DNA of 64,000 bases, taken from contig JANYFY010000009.1 in the NCBI GenBank assembly GCA_025359565.1, forward strand, positions 186,001 through 250,000. Direction: 5' to 3'. This stretch comes from Gammaproteobacteria bacterium. GTDB lineage: Bacteria > Pseudomonadota > Gammaproteobacteria > Steroidobacterales > Steroidobacteraceae. The stretch's first letter is position 1, and each line of letters starts with the position of its first letter. The notes under the pieces were generated by a model. It saw only the letters and a program-made list of their open reading frames with translations, was not told the origin of the DNA and did not search any database. The translations under genes were made by a program, and so were the position numbers. This document shows, piece by piece, positions 42,176-52,600 of this stretch.

Positions 42176-42882
42176 CGGCGCTGCGCAAATCGGACGAGAC
42201 GCTTACCTGGGCGCGACGTACCTTTGGGCATGATTTTTTACGGCCTGATTTATGCTATGCGGCGCTTACTCATCGTAGCGCCGGAGCCTCGCACAATGAG
42301 CGTTTGGAGTTTCTGGGCGACTCGGTTTTAAATTGTGCGGTGGCGCGATTATTATTTGATGCCTATCCGCAAGCCGATGAAGGAGATTTATCGAGACTGC
42401 GAGCCACCTTGGTGAGTGGAAAAGCGCTGGCTGAAATGGCTGGTGATATTAGCTTGGGCGATCATTTGCGCTTGGGAAGTGGTGAGTTAAAGACTGGCGG
42501 CTTTCGTCGCGCCTCAATACTAGCCGATGCGCTAGAGGCGGTGCTGGGTGCAATTTTTTTGGACGCAGGCTTTGACGCTGCCACTACGGCAGTGGCGGCG
42601 ATAATGGCGGCTCGATTGTCGGATTTGCCCGCAGCTGAGTCTTTGAAAGATCCTAAGACGCGCTTACAAGAAGCCTTGCAAGCTCAAGGATTGCCCCTCC
42701 CGACTTATACCCTGACCAAAGTCGATGGTGAGGCACACGCGCAAAACTTTGCAGTCACCTGTGAGGTACCGGCATGGAAGGTAAGCGCGCCAGGTGAGGG
42801 CGTGAGTCGTCGGGGTGCTGAACAGCTAGCGGCTATGCGGCTGCTGGCGCTTCTTCCGCGTGCAGGAGCGGACATATCATGA
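42172..42882 (+). CDS. rnc: Ribonuclease III
   Basis: RNase III cuts double-stranded RNA in rRNA processing and mRNA decay. The 236-residue protein has the signature NERLEFLGDSVLN and the second metal-site segment ADALEAVLGAIFLDAGF, followed by a C-terminal double-stranded-RNA-binding domain (DPKTRLQEALQAQGLPLPTY). The start is GTG 42172, overlapping the DUF4845 gene by four bases. It overlaps era by four bases, which is the usual coupling. Confidence 0.96.
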   Translation: MTALRKSDETLTWARRTFGHDFLRPDLCYAALTHRSAGASHNERLEFLGDSVLNCAVARLLFDAYPQADEGDLSRLRATLVSGKALAEMAGDISLGDHLRLGSGELKTGGFRRASILADALEAVLGAIFLDAGFDAATTAVAAIMAARLSDLPAAESLKDPKTRLQEALQAQGLPLPTYTLTKVDGEAHAQNFAVTCEVPAWKVSAPGEGVSRRGAEQLAAMRLLALLPRAGADIS

Positions 42883-43778
42883 GCGGCCCCCTTTTTCGCG
42901 CAGGTCATGTAGCCATAGTGGGTCGTCCCAACGTGGGTAAATCGACCTTAGTGAACGCCTTGGTCGGACGTAAAGTGAGTATTGTTGCTCCCAAGCCGCA
43001 AACTACTCGTCACCGAATTCTAGGCGTGGTTAATCGTCCTGAATTTCAATTAGTATTGGTTGATACCCCCGGGTTGCATGAATCTACTCGCCGGGTCATG
43101 AATCAATATATGAACCGAGTGGCTATTTCCTCATCCCAGGATGCAGATGTTATTTTATTGGTGATTGAGGCTATGCGCCTTACGGATGAGGACCTTTGGG
43201 TTTGGGAGCGCGTGCGCGGCTTAAAGCAGCCTTTATTCTTGGTGATCAATAAGGTGGATCGAGTCTTCCCCAAGCAAGAGCTACTGCCTTTTCTTGAAGA
43301 TATGACCCAACGTATTCCAGCTTCCGGAATTCTGCCGGTCTCGGCACTGCAAGCCGATAATTTACAGCGTTTGGTGGAAGTGGTGGGTGCTCGCCTACCG
43401 GTCGGGCCACCGTTATTTGCAGCCGATATCATAACGGATCGCGATGAGCCGTTTCATGCCGCAGAAATCGTACGTGAAAAACTTACCTTGAAGCTGCGAG
43501 AGGAATTACCCTACGGCATCAATGTTCAAATCGAGCGCTTTGCCGATGAAGGCGGAAGAATTATGATTAACGCGGTGATTTGGGTGGAACGGGCGGGTCA
43601 GAAAGCTATTGTTATTGGTCAGGGTGGTGAGCGACTCAAAGAAATCGGGCGTTTAGCACGGATTGAGCTTAATGATCTTTGGCAGCGTTCGGTTCATTTA
43701 GAGCTGTGGGTTAAGGTGAAGGAAAACTGGGCTGATAGCGAAATGGCGCTCAGTCAATTTGGGTACAACAAGCTGTGA
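42879..43778 (+). CDS. era: GTPase Era
   Basis: Era binds 16S rRNA and aids maturation of the 30S subunit. The 299-residue protein has G1 (GRPNVGKST), G3 (DTPGLHES), G4 (NKVD) and a C-terminal KH domain with VIGQGGERLKEIG. Length equals E. coli (301). It is coupled to both rnc and recO by four-base overlaps. Confidence 0.97.
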   Translation: MSGPLFRAGHVAIVGRPNVGKSTLVNALVGRKVSIVAPKPQTTRHRILGVVNRPEFQLVLVDTPGLHESTRRVMNQYMNRVAISSSQDADVILLVIEAMRLTDEDLWVWERVRGLKQPLFLVINKVDRVFPKQELLPFLEDMTQRIPASGILPVSALQADNLQRLVEVVGARLPVGPPLFAADIITDRDEPFHAAEIVREKLTLKLREELPYGINVQIERFADEGGRIMINAVIWVERAGQKAIVIGQGGERLKEIGRLARIELNDLWQRSVHLELWVKVKENWADSEMALSQFGYNKL

Positions 43779-44494
43779 AAGCCGCTCGCGTATGGCTGGC
43801 ACCAGCCTACGTTTTGCACCAGTATGCGTATCGCGACACCAGTCGTATCGTAGAAGTATTGACCCGGCAATATGGTCGCATGACCTTGTTTGCTAGAGGT
43901 GCAAATGCCCCTAAATCTACTTTACGCGGGGCGCTGCGGCCGTTTCAGCGCTTGCTGGTTTCATGGTCAGGAAAATCAGAAGCCTGTCCGCTAGTTGCCG
44001 CTGAAGTGGATGGTGGATTTACGGAGCTTACGGCGACGCGAATTATGAGCGGGTTTTATTTAAACGAACTTTTACTTAAGCTGACAATACGCGGGGATGC
44101 GAATCCGGAAATTTTTGACTCATACGAGAGCTGCATTCAGGCGTTGTGTCAGGGCGACTTAGAGGAACCTACGCTACGATGTTTTGAAAAGCGCTTGCTC
44201 GATCATTTAGGTTACGGTCTGGAGTTGGCGAGTACGGGTTCGGGACAGCCCATTAGAGTCGACCAGCACTATCGGTTTGCCGCCGCCAGTGTTCCGGAAC
44301 CCTGTGTTGCTGAAAGCGACGGTGCCGTGTATGGGCAGTCTTTGGCAGACCTCGACGCGGAGTTTTTTAACGATGCGCGATCCTTACGGGATGCGAAACG
44401 GGTGCTGCGTGCGGCGATTGAGTCGTGTCTTGAGGGGCGTGCCTTGAAATCGCGTGAAATCATGCAGGCCATGCATAGGCGGACTTTAAGCTAA
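43775..44494 (+). CDS. recO: DNA repair protein RecO
   Basis: RecO anneals single strands and works with RecR to load RecA at gaps. The 239-residue protein has an N-terminal OB-fold ([29 protein letters not shown]) and the helical C-terminal domain ([20 protein letters not shown]). The length is typical (E. coli 242). The start is GTG 43775 in a four-base overlap with era. pdxJ follows. Confidence 0.94.
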   Translation: MKAARVWLAPAYVLHQYAYRDTSRIVEVLTRQYGRMTLFARGANAPKSTLRGALRPFQRLLVSWSGKSEACPLVAAEVDGGFTELTATRIMSGFYLNELLLKLTIRGDANPEIFDSYESCIQALCQGDLEEPTLRCFEKRLLDHLGYGLELASTGSGQPIRVDQHYRFAAASVPEPCVAESDGAVYGQSLADLDAEFFNDARSLRDAKRVLRAAIESCLEGRALKSREIMQAMHRRTLS

Positions 44495-44507
44495 AGGGGT
44501 GAAATTC

Positions 44508-45233
44508 GTGAATCTCGGTGTGAATATCGATCATGTGGCGACATTGCGTCAGGTACGGCGGGCACGCTACCCGGATCCTATCTATGCGGCACTACTAGCG
44601 GAACAGTCGGGGGCGGATAGCATTACATTGCATTTGCGTGAAGACCGACGCCATATTCAAGATCGCGACGTACGGGTAATGCGAGAAGCGTTGCAGACTC
44701 GTATGAATTTGGAAATGGCTGTGACTGATGAAATGGTGAGCATTGCGCAAAAGGTGCAACCACAGGACTGCTGCCTGGTGCCAGAGTCGCGCGCCGAGAT
44801 CACTACCGAGGGTGGCCTGGACGTGCGGGCACTAGGGGCGCGTGTAAGCGCCGCAGTGACGACCTTAGCATCGAGCGGGATTCGGGTTTCGCTATTTATC
44901 GATCCGGATGCATTACAGATAGAAGCGGCTAAGCGAGTCGGAGCACCGGTGATTGAGCTGCATACCGGTGCTTACGCCCATGCTAGCGGCCCAAGCCAAG
45001 CGCGGGAATTGGAGCGATTAAGAAACGCGGCACTTTTAGCGGACTCTTTGGGGCTAGTCGTCAACGCCGGGCACGGACTTACTTATCACAATGTGGGGCC
45101 AATTGCCGCAATCGTACCCATTGTGGAATTGAATATTGGTCACGCGATCGTGGCGCGCGCTATTTTCGATGGCTTGGCATGTGCTGTGCGCGATATGAAA
45201 AACTTAATGCTGGCATCGCGTGTAGCGCTGTGA
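44508..45233 (+). CDS. pdxJ: Pyridoxine 5'-phosphate synthase
   Basis: PdxJ closes the ring of pyridoxine phosphate from 1-deoxyxylulose 5-phosphate and aminoacetone phosphate in vitamin B6 synthesis. The 241-residue TIM-barrel protein shows [58 protein letters not shown] and [11 protein letters not shown] 44508 is preferred because AAGGGG lies eight bases upstream; GTG 44499 would overlap that site. It ends in a GTGA overlap with acpS, the conserved pdxJ-acpS pair. Confidence 0.96.
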   Translation: MNLGVNIDHVATLRQVRRARYPDPIYAALLAEQSGADSITLHLREDRRHIQDRDVRVMREALQTRMNLEMAVTDEMVSIAQKVQPQDCCLVPESRAEITTEGGLDVRALGARVSAAVTTLASSGIRVSLFIDPDALQIEAAKRVGAPVIELHTGAYAHASGPSQARELERLRNAALLADSLGLVVNAGHGLTYHNVGPIAAIVPIVELNIGHAIVARAIFDGLACAVRDMKNLMLASRVAL

Positions 45234-45616
45234 TTTTTGGCATTGGTATCGATATTCTCAAAACAGAGAGAATCGAACGGATCTACCAGAAGCATGGTCA
45301 GCGTCTTGTTTCTCATTTGTTAATGCCTCAAGAACTTCTTGAATTCGCGACGACTCGGCGCACATCACGATTCTTGGCGATGCGATTTGCCGCCAAAGAG
45401 GCGATTGTCAAGGGCATGGGAACAGGTTTTGCTCAGGGAATCTGGTGGCGAGATGTGGGAATTACAAAAAATTCTTTTGGCAAACCTGTAATCGTTTATT
45501 CAGTGCACGGCGCGAAAACGTGCGATCGATTAGGGATTGGCGAGGGGCATATGACGTTAACTGATGAAGCTGGTTTGGTAGTGGCGGTCGCTGTGTTGAT
45601 GCGTAAAACCGCATGA
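45230..45616 (+). CDS. acpS: Holo-[acyl-carrier-protein] synthase
   Basis: AcpS attaches the 4'-phosphopantetheine arm to apo-ACP. The 128-residue protein has the N-terminal [14 protein letters not shown] with the metal Asp, and [15 protein letters not shown] with the metal Glu. Length fits the family (E. coli 126). GTG 45230 overlaps the pdxJ stop by four bases; the frame is open further upstream in pdxJ but that part is not family-like. It overlaps the next gene by four bases. Confidence 0.95.
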   Translation: MIFGIGIDILKTERIERIYQKHGQRLVSHLLMPQELLEFATTRRTSRFLAMRFAAKEAIVKGMGTGFAQGIWWRDVGITKNSFGKPVIVYSVHGAKTCDRLGIGEGHMTLTDEAGLVVAVAVLMRKTA

Positions 45617-46380
45617 ACACCCTAATATTTGACATTGAAACGGTACCGGACACCGAATTGGGTCGACGTTTGTATCATTTGCATGATCTTTCCGATGCAC
45701 AAGTAGCTCAGATCATGTTTACCAAGCGTCGCCAGGAGGTAGGGTCGGATTTTCTCTCGCATGAACAGCATCGGGTCATCGCTATCTCAGTAGTGATGCG
45801 TTCGCGGGACTCACTCAAAGTCTGGAGTCTTGGCGAAGAGAACTCGTCGGAGAAGGATTTAATCGAGCGATTTTTCGATGGGTTAGATAAATTTACTCCG
45901 GACTTGGTGTCATGGAATGGCGCTGGTTTTGATTTTCCGGTTTTGCATTATCGGAGTTTATTGCACAGCGTCACCGCGTCGCGCTATTGGGAAACGGGGG
46001 ATAGCGATTCGAGTTTTCGCTATAGCAATTATTTGAGCCGATTTCATTGGCGTCATATTGATTTGATGGACGTGTTATCGGGTTTTCAAGGACGGGGCCG
46101 AGCTAGCCTTGATGATGTGGCGAGCTTGCTAGGGTTCCCGGGAAAGATAGGCATGCACGGCGCCGACGTTTGGGATACGTATTTGCAAGGTGGACTTACG
46201 CATATCCGAAACTATTGTGAAACCGATGTACTAAATACTTATTTGATTTTCCTACGTTTTGAATTACTGCGAGGTCATTTGAATCCGCTAGAGCATGGCT
46301 TTGAAGTGGCTCGTGTGCGTAAATTTCTTGAAGAGTCCGACGCGGCACATTTACAGGAATTCGCGAAAGCTTGGGCTTAA
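45613..46380 (+). CDS. PolB-like 3'-5' exonuclease
   Basis: The 255-residue protein is a DEDD-superfamily exonuclease similar to the proofreading domain of family B polymerases. ExoI is IFDIETVPD (Asp-Glu), ExoII is LVSWNGAGFDFPVL (Asp), and ExoIII is NYCETDVLNTYLIF (Asp), so the catalytic acids are present. No polymerase domain is attached. Stand-alone members occur widely in proteobacteria, and their substrate is not known. It overlaps acpS by four bases, and rlmD starts one base after its stop. Confidence 0.85.
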   Translation: MNTLIFDIETVPDTELGRRLYHLHDLSDAQVAQIMFTKRRQEVGSDFLSHEQHRVIAISVVMRSRDSLKVWSLGEENSSEKDLIERFFDGLDKFTPDLVSWNGAGFDFPVLHYRSLLHSVTASRYWETGDSDSSFRYSNYLSRFHWRHIDLMDVLSGFQGRGRASLDDVASLLGFPGKIGMHGADVWDTYLQGGLTHIRNYCETDVLNTYLIFLRFELLRGHLNPLEHGFEVARVRKFLEESDAAHLQEFAKAWA

Positions 46381-46381
46381 A

Positions 46382-47692
46382 GTGTCACTAGATGCGATTC
46401 AGGAAGCGGATATTGTGGATCTTGCGCACGATGGGCGGGGTATCGCGCGTATTAATGGCAAGGCCGTGTTTGTTGCGGGCGCTTTGCCGGGTGAAAAGGT
46501 GCGCTTGCGAGTATTTAAACGTCGGCGCCAAATGGATGAGGCGGGCCTCGTTGATGTGTTGGTTGCCTCGCCAGACCGCGTCACACCGGTGTGTGCCCAT
46601 TTTGGGGTGTGCGGCGGTTGCTCGTTACAACATATGTCACCGGCGGCACAGCTCGCTGCTAAACAGCGGCAGCTTCTGGATAGCCTCGCACGTATCGGTC
46701 GAGTTAACCCAGAGACGGTACTTCCCGCCGTAAGTGGACCGCACTGGGCTTATCGTCGTCGTGCTCGTATTGGGGTGAAATACGTGCATAAAAAAGCCCG
46801 TGTACTTGCGGGATTTCGCGAGAGAGAAAAACCTTATATCGCGGACATACAGCGTTGTGAAATATTGAGTGCCCCCTTTGCGATGTTGCCGCAGGATTTG
46901 GCATGTCTGGTGGAAAATTTAAGTATCCGCGAAGAAATTCCGCAGGTGGAGGTTGCTCTTGGTGATCAGCACCACGCGTTGGTATTCCGGGTGATGGCGA
47001 CGCCCGATGCAGCGGACTTAGAGAAGCTGCAAGCATTCAGTGTAAAAGTCGGCGCGCAAATATTTTTGCAGAGCGCGGGTTTGGATAGTATTCGGCCTCT
47101 ACGTAATGATTATCCGCCTCTGTATTACCGTGTGGGGGCGATTTCTACGACTATCGAGTTCGGCCCAGTGGATTTTATTCAAATTAATCGTGAAATTAAT
47201 TTTGCATTGGTGGCTTCGGTAGAATCACTGTTGCAGCCTTCCCCCAAAGATGTGATTCTCGACCTATTTTGCGGGCTGGGAAATTTTACGCTACCACTGG
47301 CGCGCCGCGCGTCGCAGGCGGTGGGCGTGGAGGGTGATGCGGGATTGGTGCAGAAGGCTGGCATTAATGCTGCGCACAATGGGATTGGTAACGCGAGTTT
47401 CTATACGGATAATTTGTTTGAACCTGCAACCTGCGGGAATTGGGTCACCCAACGCTATGATTTGGTGCTTTTGGACCCGCCTCGGGCTGGTGCTATGGAA
47501 ATCTTGGGACATATGTCGCAGTGGCGTCCCCGTCGGGTCGTGTATATTTCTTGTCATCCCGGGAGTTTGGCACGAGATGCCGGGATCCTGGTTGAAACCC
47601 ATGGATTTAAGCTCTTAGGCGCAGGGGTAATGGATATGTTTCCGCATACGGCACATGTTGAGTCAATTGCGGTATTTGAGGCCAGAGCATGA
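46382..47692 (+). CDS. rlmD: 23S rRNA (uracil(1939)-C5)-methyltransferase RlmD
   Basis: RlmD methylates U1939 of 23S rRNA. The 436-residue protein has an N-terminal TRAM domain (DLAHDGRGIARINGKAVFV), a [4Fe-4S] cluster motif in CAHFGVCGGC plus a later Cys (IQRCEI), the SAM-binding ILDLFCGLGNFTLPLA, LVLLDPPRAGA, and the catalytic Cys in YISCHPGSLARD. Length equals E. coli RlmD (433). The start is GTG 46382; the longer frame upstream lies inside the exonuclease gene. It overlaps nagZ by four bases. Confidence 0.94.
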   Translation: MSLDAIQEADIVDLAHDGRGIARINGKAVFVAGALPGEKVRLRVFKRRRQMDEAGLVDVLVASPDRVTPVCAHFGVCGGCSLQHMSPAAQLAAKQRQLLDSLARIGRVNPETVLPAVSGPHWAYRRRARIGVKYVHKKARVLAGFREREKPYIADIQRCEILSAPFAMLPQDLACLVENLSIREEIPQVEVALGDQHHALVFRVMATPDAADLEKLQAFSVKVGAQIFLQSAGLDSIRPLRNDYPPLYYRVGAISTTIEFGPVDFIQINREINFALVASVESLLQPSPKDVILDLFCGLGNFTLPLARRASQAVGVEGDAGLVQKAGINAAHNGIGNASFYTDNLFEPATCGNWVTQRYDLVLLDPPRAGAMEILGHMSQWRPRRVVYISCHPGSLARDAGILVETHGFKLLGAGVMDMFPHTAHVESIAVFEARA

Positions 47693-48735
47693 GTTTAGGC
47701 CCGCTGATGATTGATATATCGGGTACTAGGCTAAATAATGAAGATAAAGAGGTGCTACGCCATCCATTGGTGGGTAGTGTCATATTGTTTACTCGCAATT
47801 ACCAAGACCTGGCCCAGCTTAGCGCGCTGGTGGCCGAGATTCGTGCGATACGAACTCCCGCTTTGTTAATCGCCGTTGACCACGAGGGTGGGCGAGTCCA
47901 ACGCTTTCGAGAGGGGTTTACCCGACTTCCGGCCGCGCGTCTGTTGGGACGACGAATTGGCAGCGAGCGGCGTGAGTCACTGCACATGGCGACGCTAGCG
48001 GGTTGGCTGATGGCCATTGAGCTACGACGGGTGGGCGTGGACTTTAGTTTTGCTCCCTGTGTAGATCTTGATTATGGGTCAAGCGAAGTTATTGGAGATC
48101 GGGCCTTGCATCGCGACCCCGAGGCAGTAGGGACTCTTGCGGTAGCTTACATGGGTGGCATGCGGGAAGCAGGCATGGCCGCTACTGCCAAGCATTTCCC
48201 CGGTCATGGAGCGGTGGTGGCGGACTCCCATGTCGCTTTGCCCGTTGACCGCCGAGCCTTCGCGGATTTAGAGGAGGACATGCGCCCTTATCGTTTGTTG
48301 ATTGATAACCAATTATCGGGCGTGCTGATATCGCATGTTGTATTCCCGCAGATTGATGCGCTACCTGCCAGCCTATCGCCCCGGTGGGTTAGCTCCATTT
48401 TAAGAAGTGACTTGAACTTCCACGGTTGCATATTTGCCGATGACTTAAGTATGGCCGGAGTAGCAAGCTATGGTGATGCACCAGCGCGTACACAATTAGC
48501 CCACGAGGCCGGTTGTGACGTGTTGCCGGTCTGTAACGATCGAAAATCAGTACACGCAGTTCTCGATAATTTTAAACCCGAAGTCAACCCTGCCTCGCAG
48601 GCGCGGTTGGTGAGAATGCGTGCACGCTCAGAGCCGCCATTGAATATTACAAGCAGTATTCAATGGCAAGAAGCAGTGCGGCAGCTCGAGAGTCTGTCGG
48701 CACCGCCGCCCTTGGAATTGCACGGTAGATCATGA
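47689..48735 (+). CDS. nagZ: Beta-N-acetylhexosaminidase NagZ
   Basis: NagZ removes GlcNAc from muropeptides in the cytosol during peptidoglycan recycling. The 348-residue GH3 enzyme shows VDHEGGRVQRF, the catalytic His region KHFPGHGAVVADSH, and the nucleophile Asp in FADDLSMAGV. Length is typical (E. coli 341). No signal peptide is seen, which fits a cytosolic enzyme. It is coupled by four-base overlaps to rlmD and to the PAS-GGDEF gene. Confidence 0.95.
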   Translation: MSLGPLMIDISGTRLNNEDKEVLRHPLVGSVILFTRNYQDLAQLSALVAEIRAIRTPALLIAVDHEGGRVQRFREGFTRLPAARLLGRRIGSERRESLHMATLAGWLMAIELRRVGVDFSFAPCVDLDYGSSEVIGDRALHRDPEAVGTLAVAYMGGMREAGMAATAKHFPGHGAVVADSHVALPVDRRAFADLEEDMRPYRLLIDNQLSGVLISHVVFPQIDALPASLSPRWVSSILRSDLNFHGCIFADDLSMAGVASYGDAPARTQLAHEAGCDVLPVCNDRKSVHAVLDNFKPEVNPASQARLVRMRARSEPPLNITSSIQWQEAVRQLESLSAPPPLELHGRS

Positions 48736-49664
48736 GCGTAGTAGATCTGGATCTGTATCGGCGCTTGGTTGACGCATCGTCGGATGGTGTGGCACTAGTT
48801 GATGCGCTGCATCCGGAGCGCCCCGTGGTTTATGTCAATCCCGCGTTTGAAAAACTAACGGGCTATCCAGCGAGCGAATTGATCGGACGAAACTTGCGAT
48901 TTTTACAAGCCGACGATGTTGAGCAGGATGCTAAGACCAGGCTGCGTGAGGCATTGAAAATTAATGAGCCGTGTCGGGTGTTGCTACGCAATTATCGTAA
49001 AGACGGATCGCTTTTTTGGAACGAATTAAGTGTCTCGCCGCTGCTCGATGCTACGGGCAAGGTGAGTCATTTTGTCGGACATCATCGTGATGCTGGCGAG
49101 CGCTTAAAATCGGATCCACGACATGCGCGAGACTCGTTAAGTGGCGCTCACCAACCGACTACAATTGCTGTTCGTGATGACCGTCTGACGGGTCTATTTA
49201 CCCTACCGTATCTCGAAGAATTATTAAAACGAGATTGGGCTATCGCGCAACGCGAACAACGTAGCATCGCAATTTTTAGTGTCGATATTGATGCGCTAGA
49301 TTTATACAATAGTACTTTTGGTCGAGCTGCGGGTGATTCCACGATTCGTCGGGTGTCTCACTGTGTTTCCGGGTGTCTACGTCGAGCCACTGATGTCACT
49401 GCACGTATTGATGGTGGAAGCCTCATGGCCTTCGCGCCCGGAATAGATTCCCAAAAAGCTTTAGGGCTGGGTAATTTAATGGCTGATCGTGTGCGTGAAA
49501 TGCGAATTCATCATCCAAAATCGATTGTTCTCAGGTATATCAGTGTGAGCGTGGGCGTTTCGGCTATGATTCCTGGCACTGATCACAGTCCGGCTTTGCT
49601 ACTCGAGAAGGCGCAGCAACAGCTCCAAAAAGCCAAGAAATCGGGACGAAATCAGGCTGCTTGA
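48732..49664 (+). CDS. LOV-like PAS plus degenerate GGDEF protein
   Basis: The 310-residue protein has an N-terminal PAS domain (about 5-120) very like LOV photosensors: GRNLRFLQ, NYRKDGSLFWNEL and FVGHHRD. The photoactive Cys of the GxNCRFLQ motif is Leu55, and the signalling Gln near FVG is His, so normal flavin photochemistry is unlikely. The C-terminal domain (about 150-305) follows the GGDEF fold (FSVDIDALDLYN), but the active-site motif reads DGGSL after AR, so cyclase activity is probably lost. No membrane segment is seen. It may be a protein-binding or c-di-GMP-related regulator. It overlaps nagZ by four bases. Confidence 0.85.
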   Translation: MSVVDLDLYRRLVDASSDGVALVDALHPERPVVYVNPAFEKLTGYPASELIGRNLRFLQADDVEQDAKTRLREALKINEPCRVLLRNYRKDGSLFWNELSVSPLLDATGKVSHFVGHHRDAGERLKSDPRHARDSLSGAHQPTTIAVRDDRLTGLFTLPYLEELLKRDWAIAQREQRSIAIFSVDIDALDLYNSTFGRAAGDSTIRRVSHCVSGCLRRATDVTARIDGGSLMAFAPGIDSQKALGLGNLMADRVREMRIHHPKSIVLRYISVSVGVSAMIPGTDHSPALLLEKAQQQLQKAKKSGRNQAA

Positions 49665-49666
49665 TT

Positions 49667-52600
49667 TTAGGCTAATTGCTCTATTAGCTGTTCGACGCGA
49701 GCGAATAATTTCTCGTCCACCCGGGCATCATGCGTGAACCGCAATTTGAGTGGACCTTCTAGGCGGTATTCTTTAGGCCGCGTTTGGATCAATGCGAGTA
49801 AGTGCTTCGCGTTGATTTTATTGTCTTCTGCAAATACGAAGTAACCGCTATTGGTACCTGCGTCGATTTTGCGAATCCCTAATTCCTGAGCGCGCAATTT
49901 TATTTGTCGTGTACGAAATAGCGACTTTGCGGGGTCGGTGAAGGGCCCAAAACGGTCTACCAATTCAACTTTGAGGTCGTCGAGTTCCTCGCGAGATTCA
50001 ACGCCAGCTATGCGTTTGTAGAGGACTAATCGCAAATGTACGTCAGGAACATAGTCGGCTGGAATCAGTGCCGGCAAATGCAATTCAACCTCGGGGCCGG
50101 CATCAATCGGTCTGTCTAGATCGGCTTGCTTGCCAGATTTTAAGGCAGTGACGGCGCGTTCGAGCAGTTCCATGTAGAGGTTATAGCCGATTTCGTTGAT
50201 TTGACCGCTTTGTTCGTCGCCGAGTAATTCCCCGGCGCCACGTATTTCAAGATCATGGGTGGCCAGCGTAAACCCCGCACCTAGTTCTTCTAACGATTCT
50301 AAAGCCTCTAAGCGCTTGACCGCATCGGCGGTCATGGCCTTGTGGGGTGGAGTGATTAGGTAAGCGTAGGCACGATGATGCGATCTGCCGACGCGTCCGC
50401 GCAGCTGATGTATTTGGGCTAGACCAAAACGATCAGCGCGATCAATAATAATGGTATTCGCCGTGGGCACATCAATGCCACTCTCGATAATAGTTGTGCA
50501 TACCAAAACATTGAAGCGACGATGATAAAAATCAAGCATAAGTTGCTCTAATTCTCGCTCGCGCATTTGGCCGTGTCCCACCGCCACGTTCGCCTCAGGA
50601 ACTAATTCACGAATTGCCTGGGCGGTTTTCTCAATAGTCTCGATCGCATTGTGCACGTAATAAATTTGCCCTCCGCGGCGAATTTCCCGTAACGCTGCCT
50701 CCCTGACAATAGTTTCATTCCATTCAAGTACAAAGGTTTTAACGGCTAGTCGTTCAGCGGGCGGTGTGGTAATGAGCGATAAATCGCGTAGACCGCCCAT
50801 TGCCATATTTAAAGTACGCGGAATCGGCGTTGCGGTTAGTGTCAAGACATCAACCTCGGTACGCAATGCTTTCAGCTTTTCCTTATCGCGCACTCCAAAA
50901 CGATGCTCTTCGTCAATAATTACTAATCCAAGGTCCTTAAACTTAACCTTGCCTTGCAGTAGGCGTTGGGTGGCAATGACGATATCGACCACGCCAGCGG
51001 CGACGCCAGCGAGGATGCCTGTCGCTTCTTTGTTCGAACGGAATCGTGAAAGACTCTCGACACGTACCGGCCAGTCGGCGAATCGGTCGGTGAATGTAGT
51101 GTGATGTTGCTGAGCAAGCAGGGTTGTGGGCACTAAAACGGCGACTTGTTTGCCGGCCTGCACCGCGACAAACGCTGCGCGCAGGGCAACTTCGGTTTTA
51201 CCAAATCCCACGTCGCCGCAAATAACCCGGTCCATAGGTTTGTCTGAATTCAGATCAGCGAGGACTTGTTCGATGGCAGTTGCTTGGTCGGCAGTTTCTT
51301 CAAACGGAAACCCGGCTTGGAAGGCGCGATACTCAGCTTCTCCTGCATTAAGTTTAGTGCCGTGGCGGGCTGCGCGGCGTGAATATAGATCTAGTAATTC
51401 GGCGGCGACGTCGCGGATGCGCTGTGCCGCTTTACGGCGTATTTTTTGCCATTGCTCTCCGCCCAGTTTGTGCAGGGGAGCGGTTTCAGCCGGCGCGCCG
51501 GTGTAGCGTGATACGAGGTGTAGCGCTTGAACCGGAACATAAAGTTTGTCGCCATCCGCGTATTCAAGCACTAGGAATTCGCCAGTGTACCCAGCTACGT
51601 CCATGGTCTGTAGGCCGATATACCGCCCGACACCGTAGGCTTCATGGACTACCGGGGCACCTATGCGCAGATCGGTCAGTTCTTTTAAAATCTTGGCGGG
51701 ATCGCGATCGGCGCGGCGACGTCTACGTTCCTGACGAGCTCGATCCCCGAAAAGTTGCGATTCGGTCAATATTTCGAGTGCGGGAGAACTTAAGCGCAGG
51801 CTTGAGACTGCAGCGGAGACGGTAATACCCAATTTCAAATTGCTGTTTAGAAAAGCCGCAAAAGTATCGAAAATCTTGACGTGAACGTCACACTTTCGCA
51901 AAAGTTCTAGTAATAGCTCACGCCGTCCGGCTGATTCGGCGGCAATCAATACTCGGGCACAGGATGCATCTAGGTAGGCAATTAATTCCGTCGCTGGAGA
52001 TGCGGCGCGCGCATCGATACGCACTTTAGAGGGCGCGCTACTTGTGAAATTTTGGATTATTCCCGGGGTCTCTGGTGGCCATTCATGTGCCTGTAATTGA
52101 ATTTTCGGCCACGCGGAGCATTGCGCGCCAAACTCAAGCGGCGATAAGTACAGTTCGGCCGGATCTAAAATCGGTCGTTGTCGATCATGTCGAAGTTGCT
52201 CGTGGCGCGAATTAATTCCATTCCAAAGAGTCTCGATCGTCTGGGTTGCACCAAACATCTCTAGCAATAGGCTGTTAGGCGGCAAATATTCAAATAAATG
52301 CGAGGTTCGCTCAAAAAATAACGGCAGAAAGTACTCAATGCCTCCGGGGCTTAAGCCTTGGGTGACATCACGGTAGATAAATTGTTCCGATAAGTCACCG
52401 CTGAAACGCAGCCGGTAGCGACGGCGGAATTCTCGTATAGAATCTGGATTTAACGGTGTTTCGCGTGCTGGTAATAATTCAATACGGTCAATTTTGTCGC
52501 CCGACCGTTGCGTATCTATGTCGAAAAAGCGAATGCTATCGATATCGCGGTCCAGCAGGTCAATTCTATAGGGGCGCTCCGAACCCATGGGAAAGACGTC

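Noticed and set aside
49671-49688. Inverted repeat GCTAAT / ATTAGC as a terminator between the PAS-GGDEF gene and mfd
   Set aside because: The stem is only six AT-rich pairs, lies inside the mfd coding end, and has no T tract.
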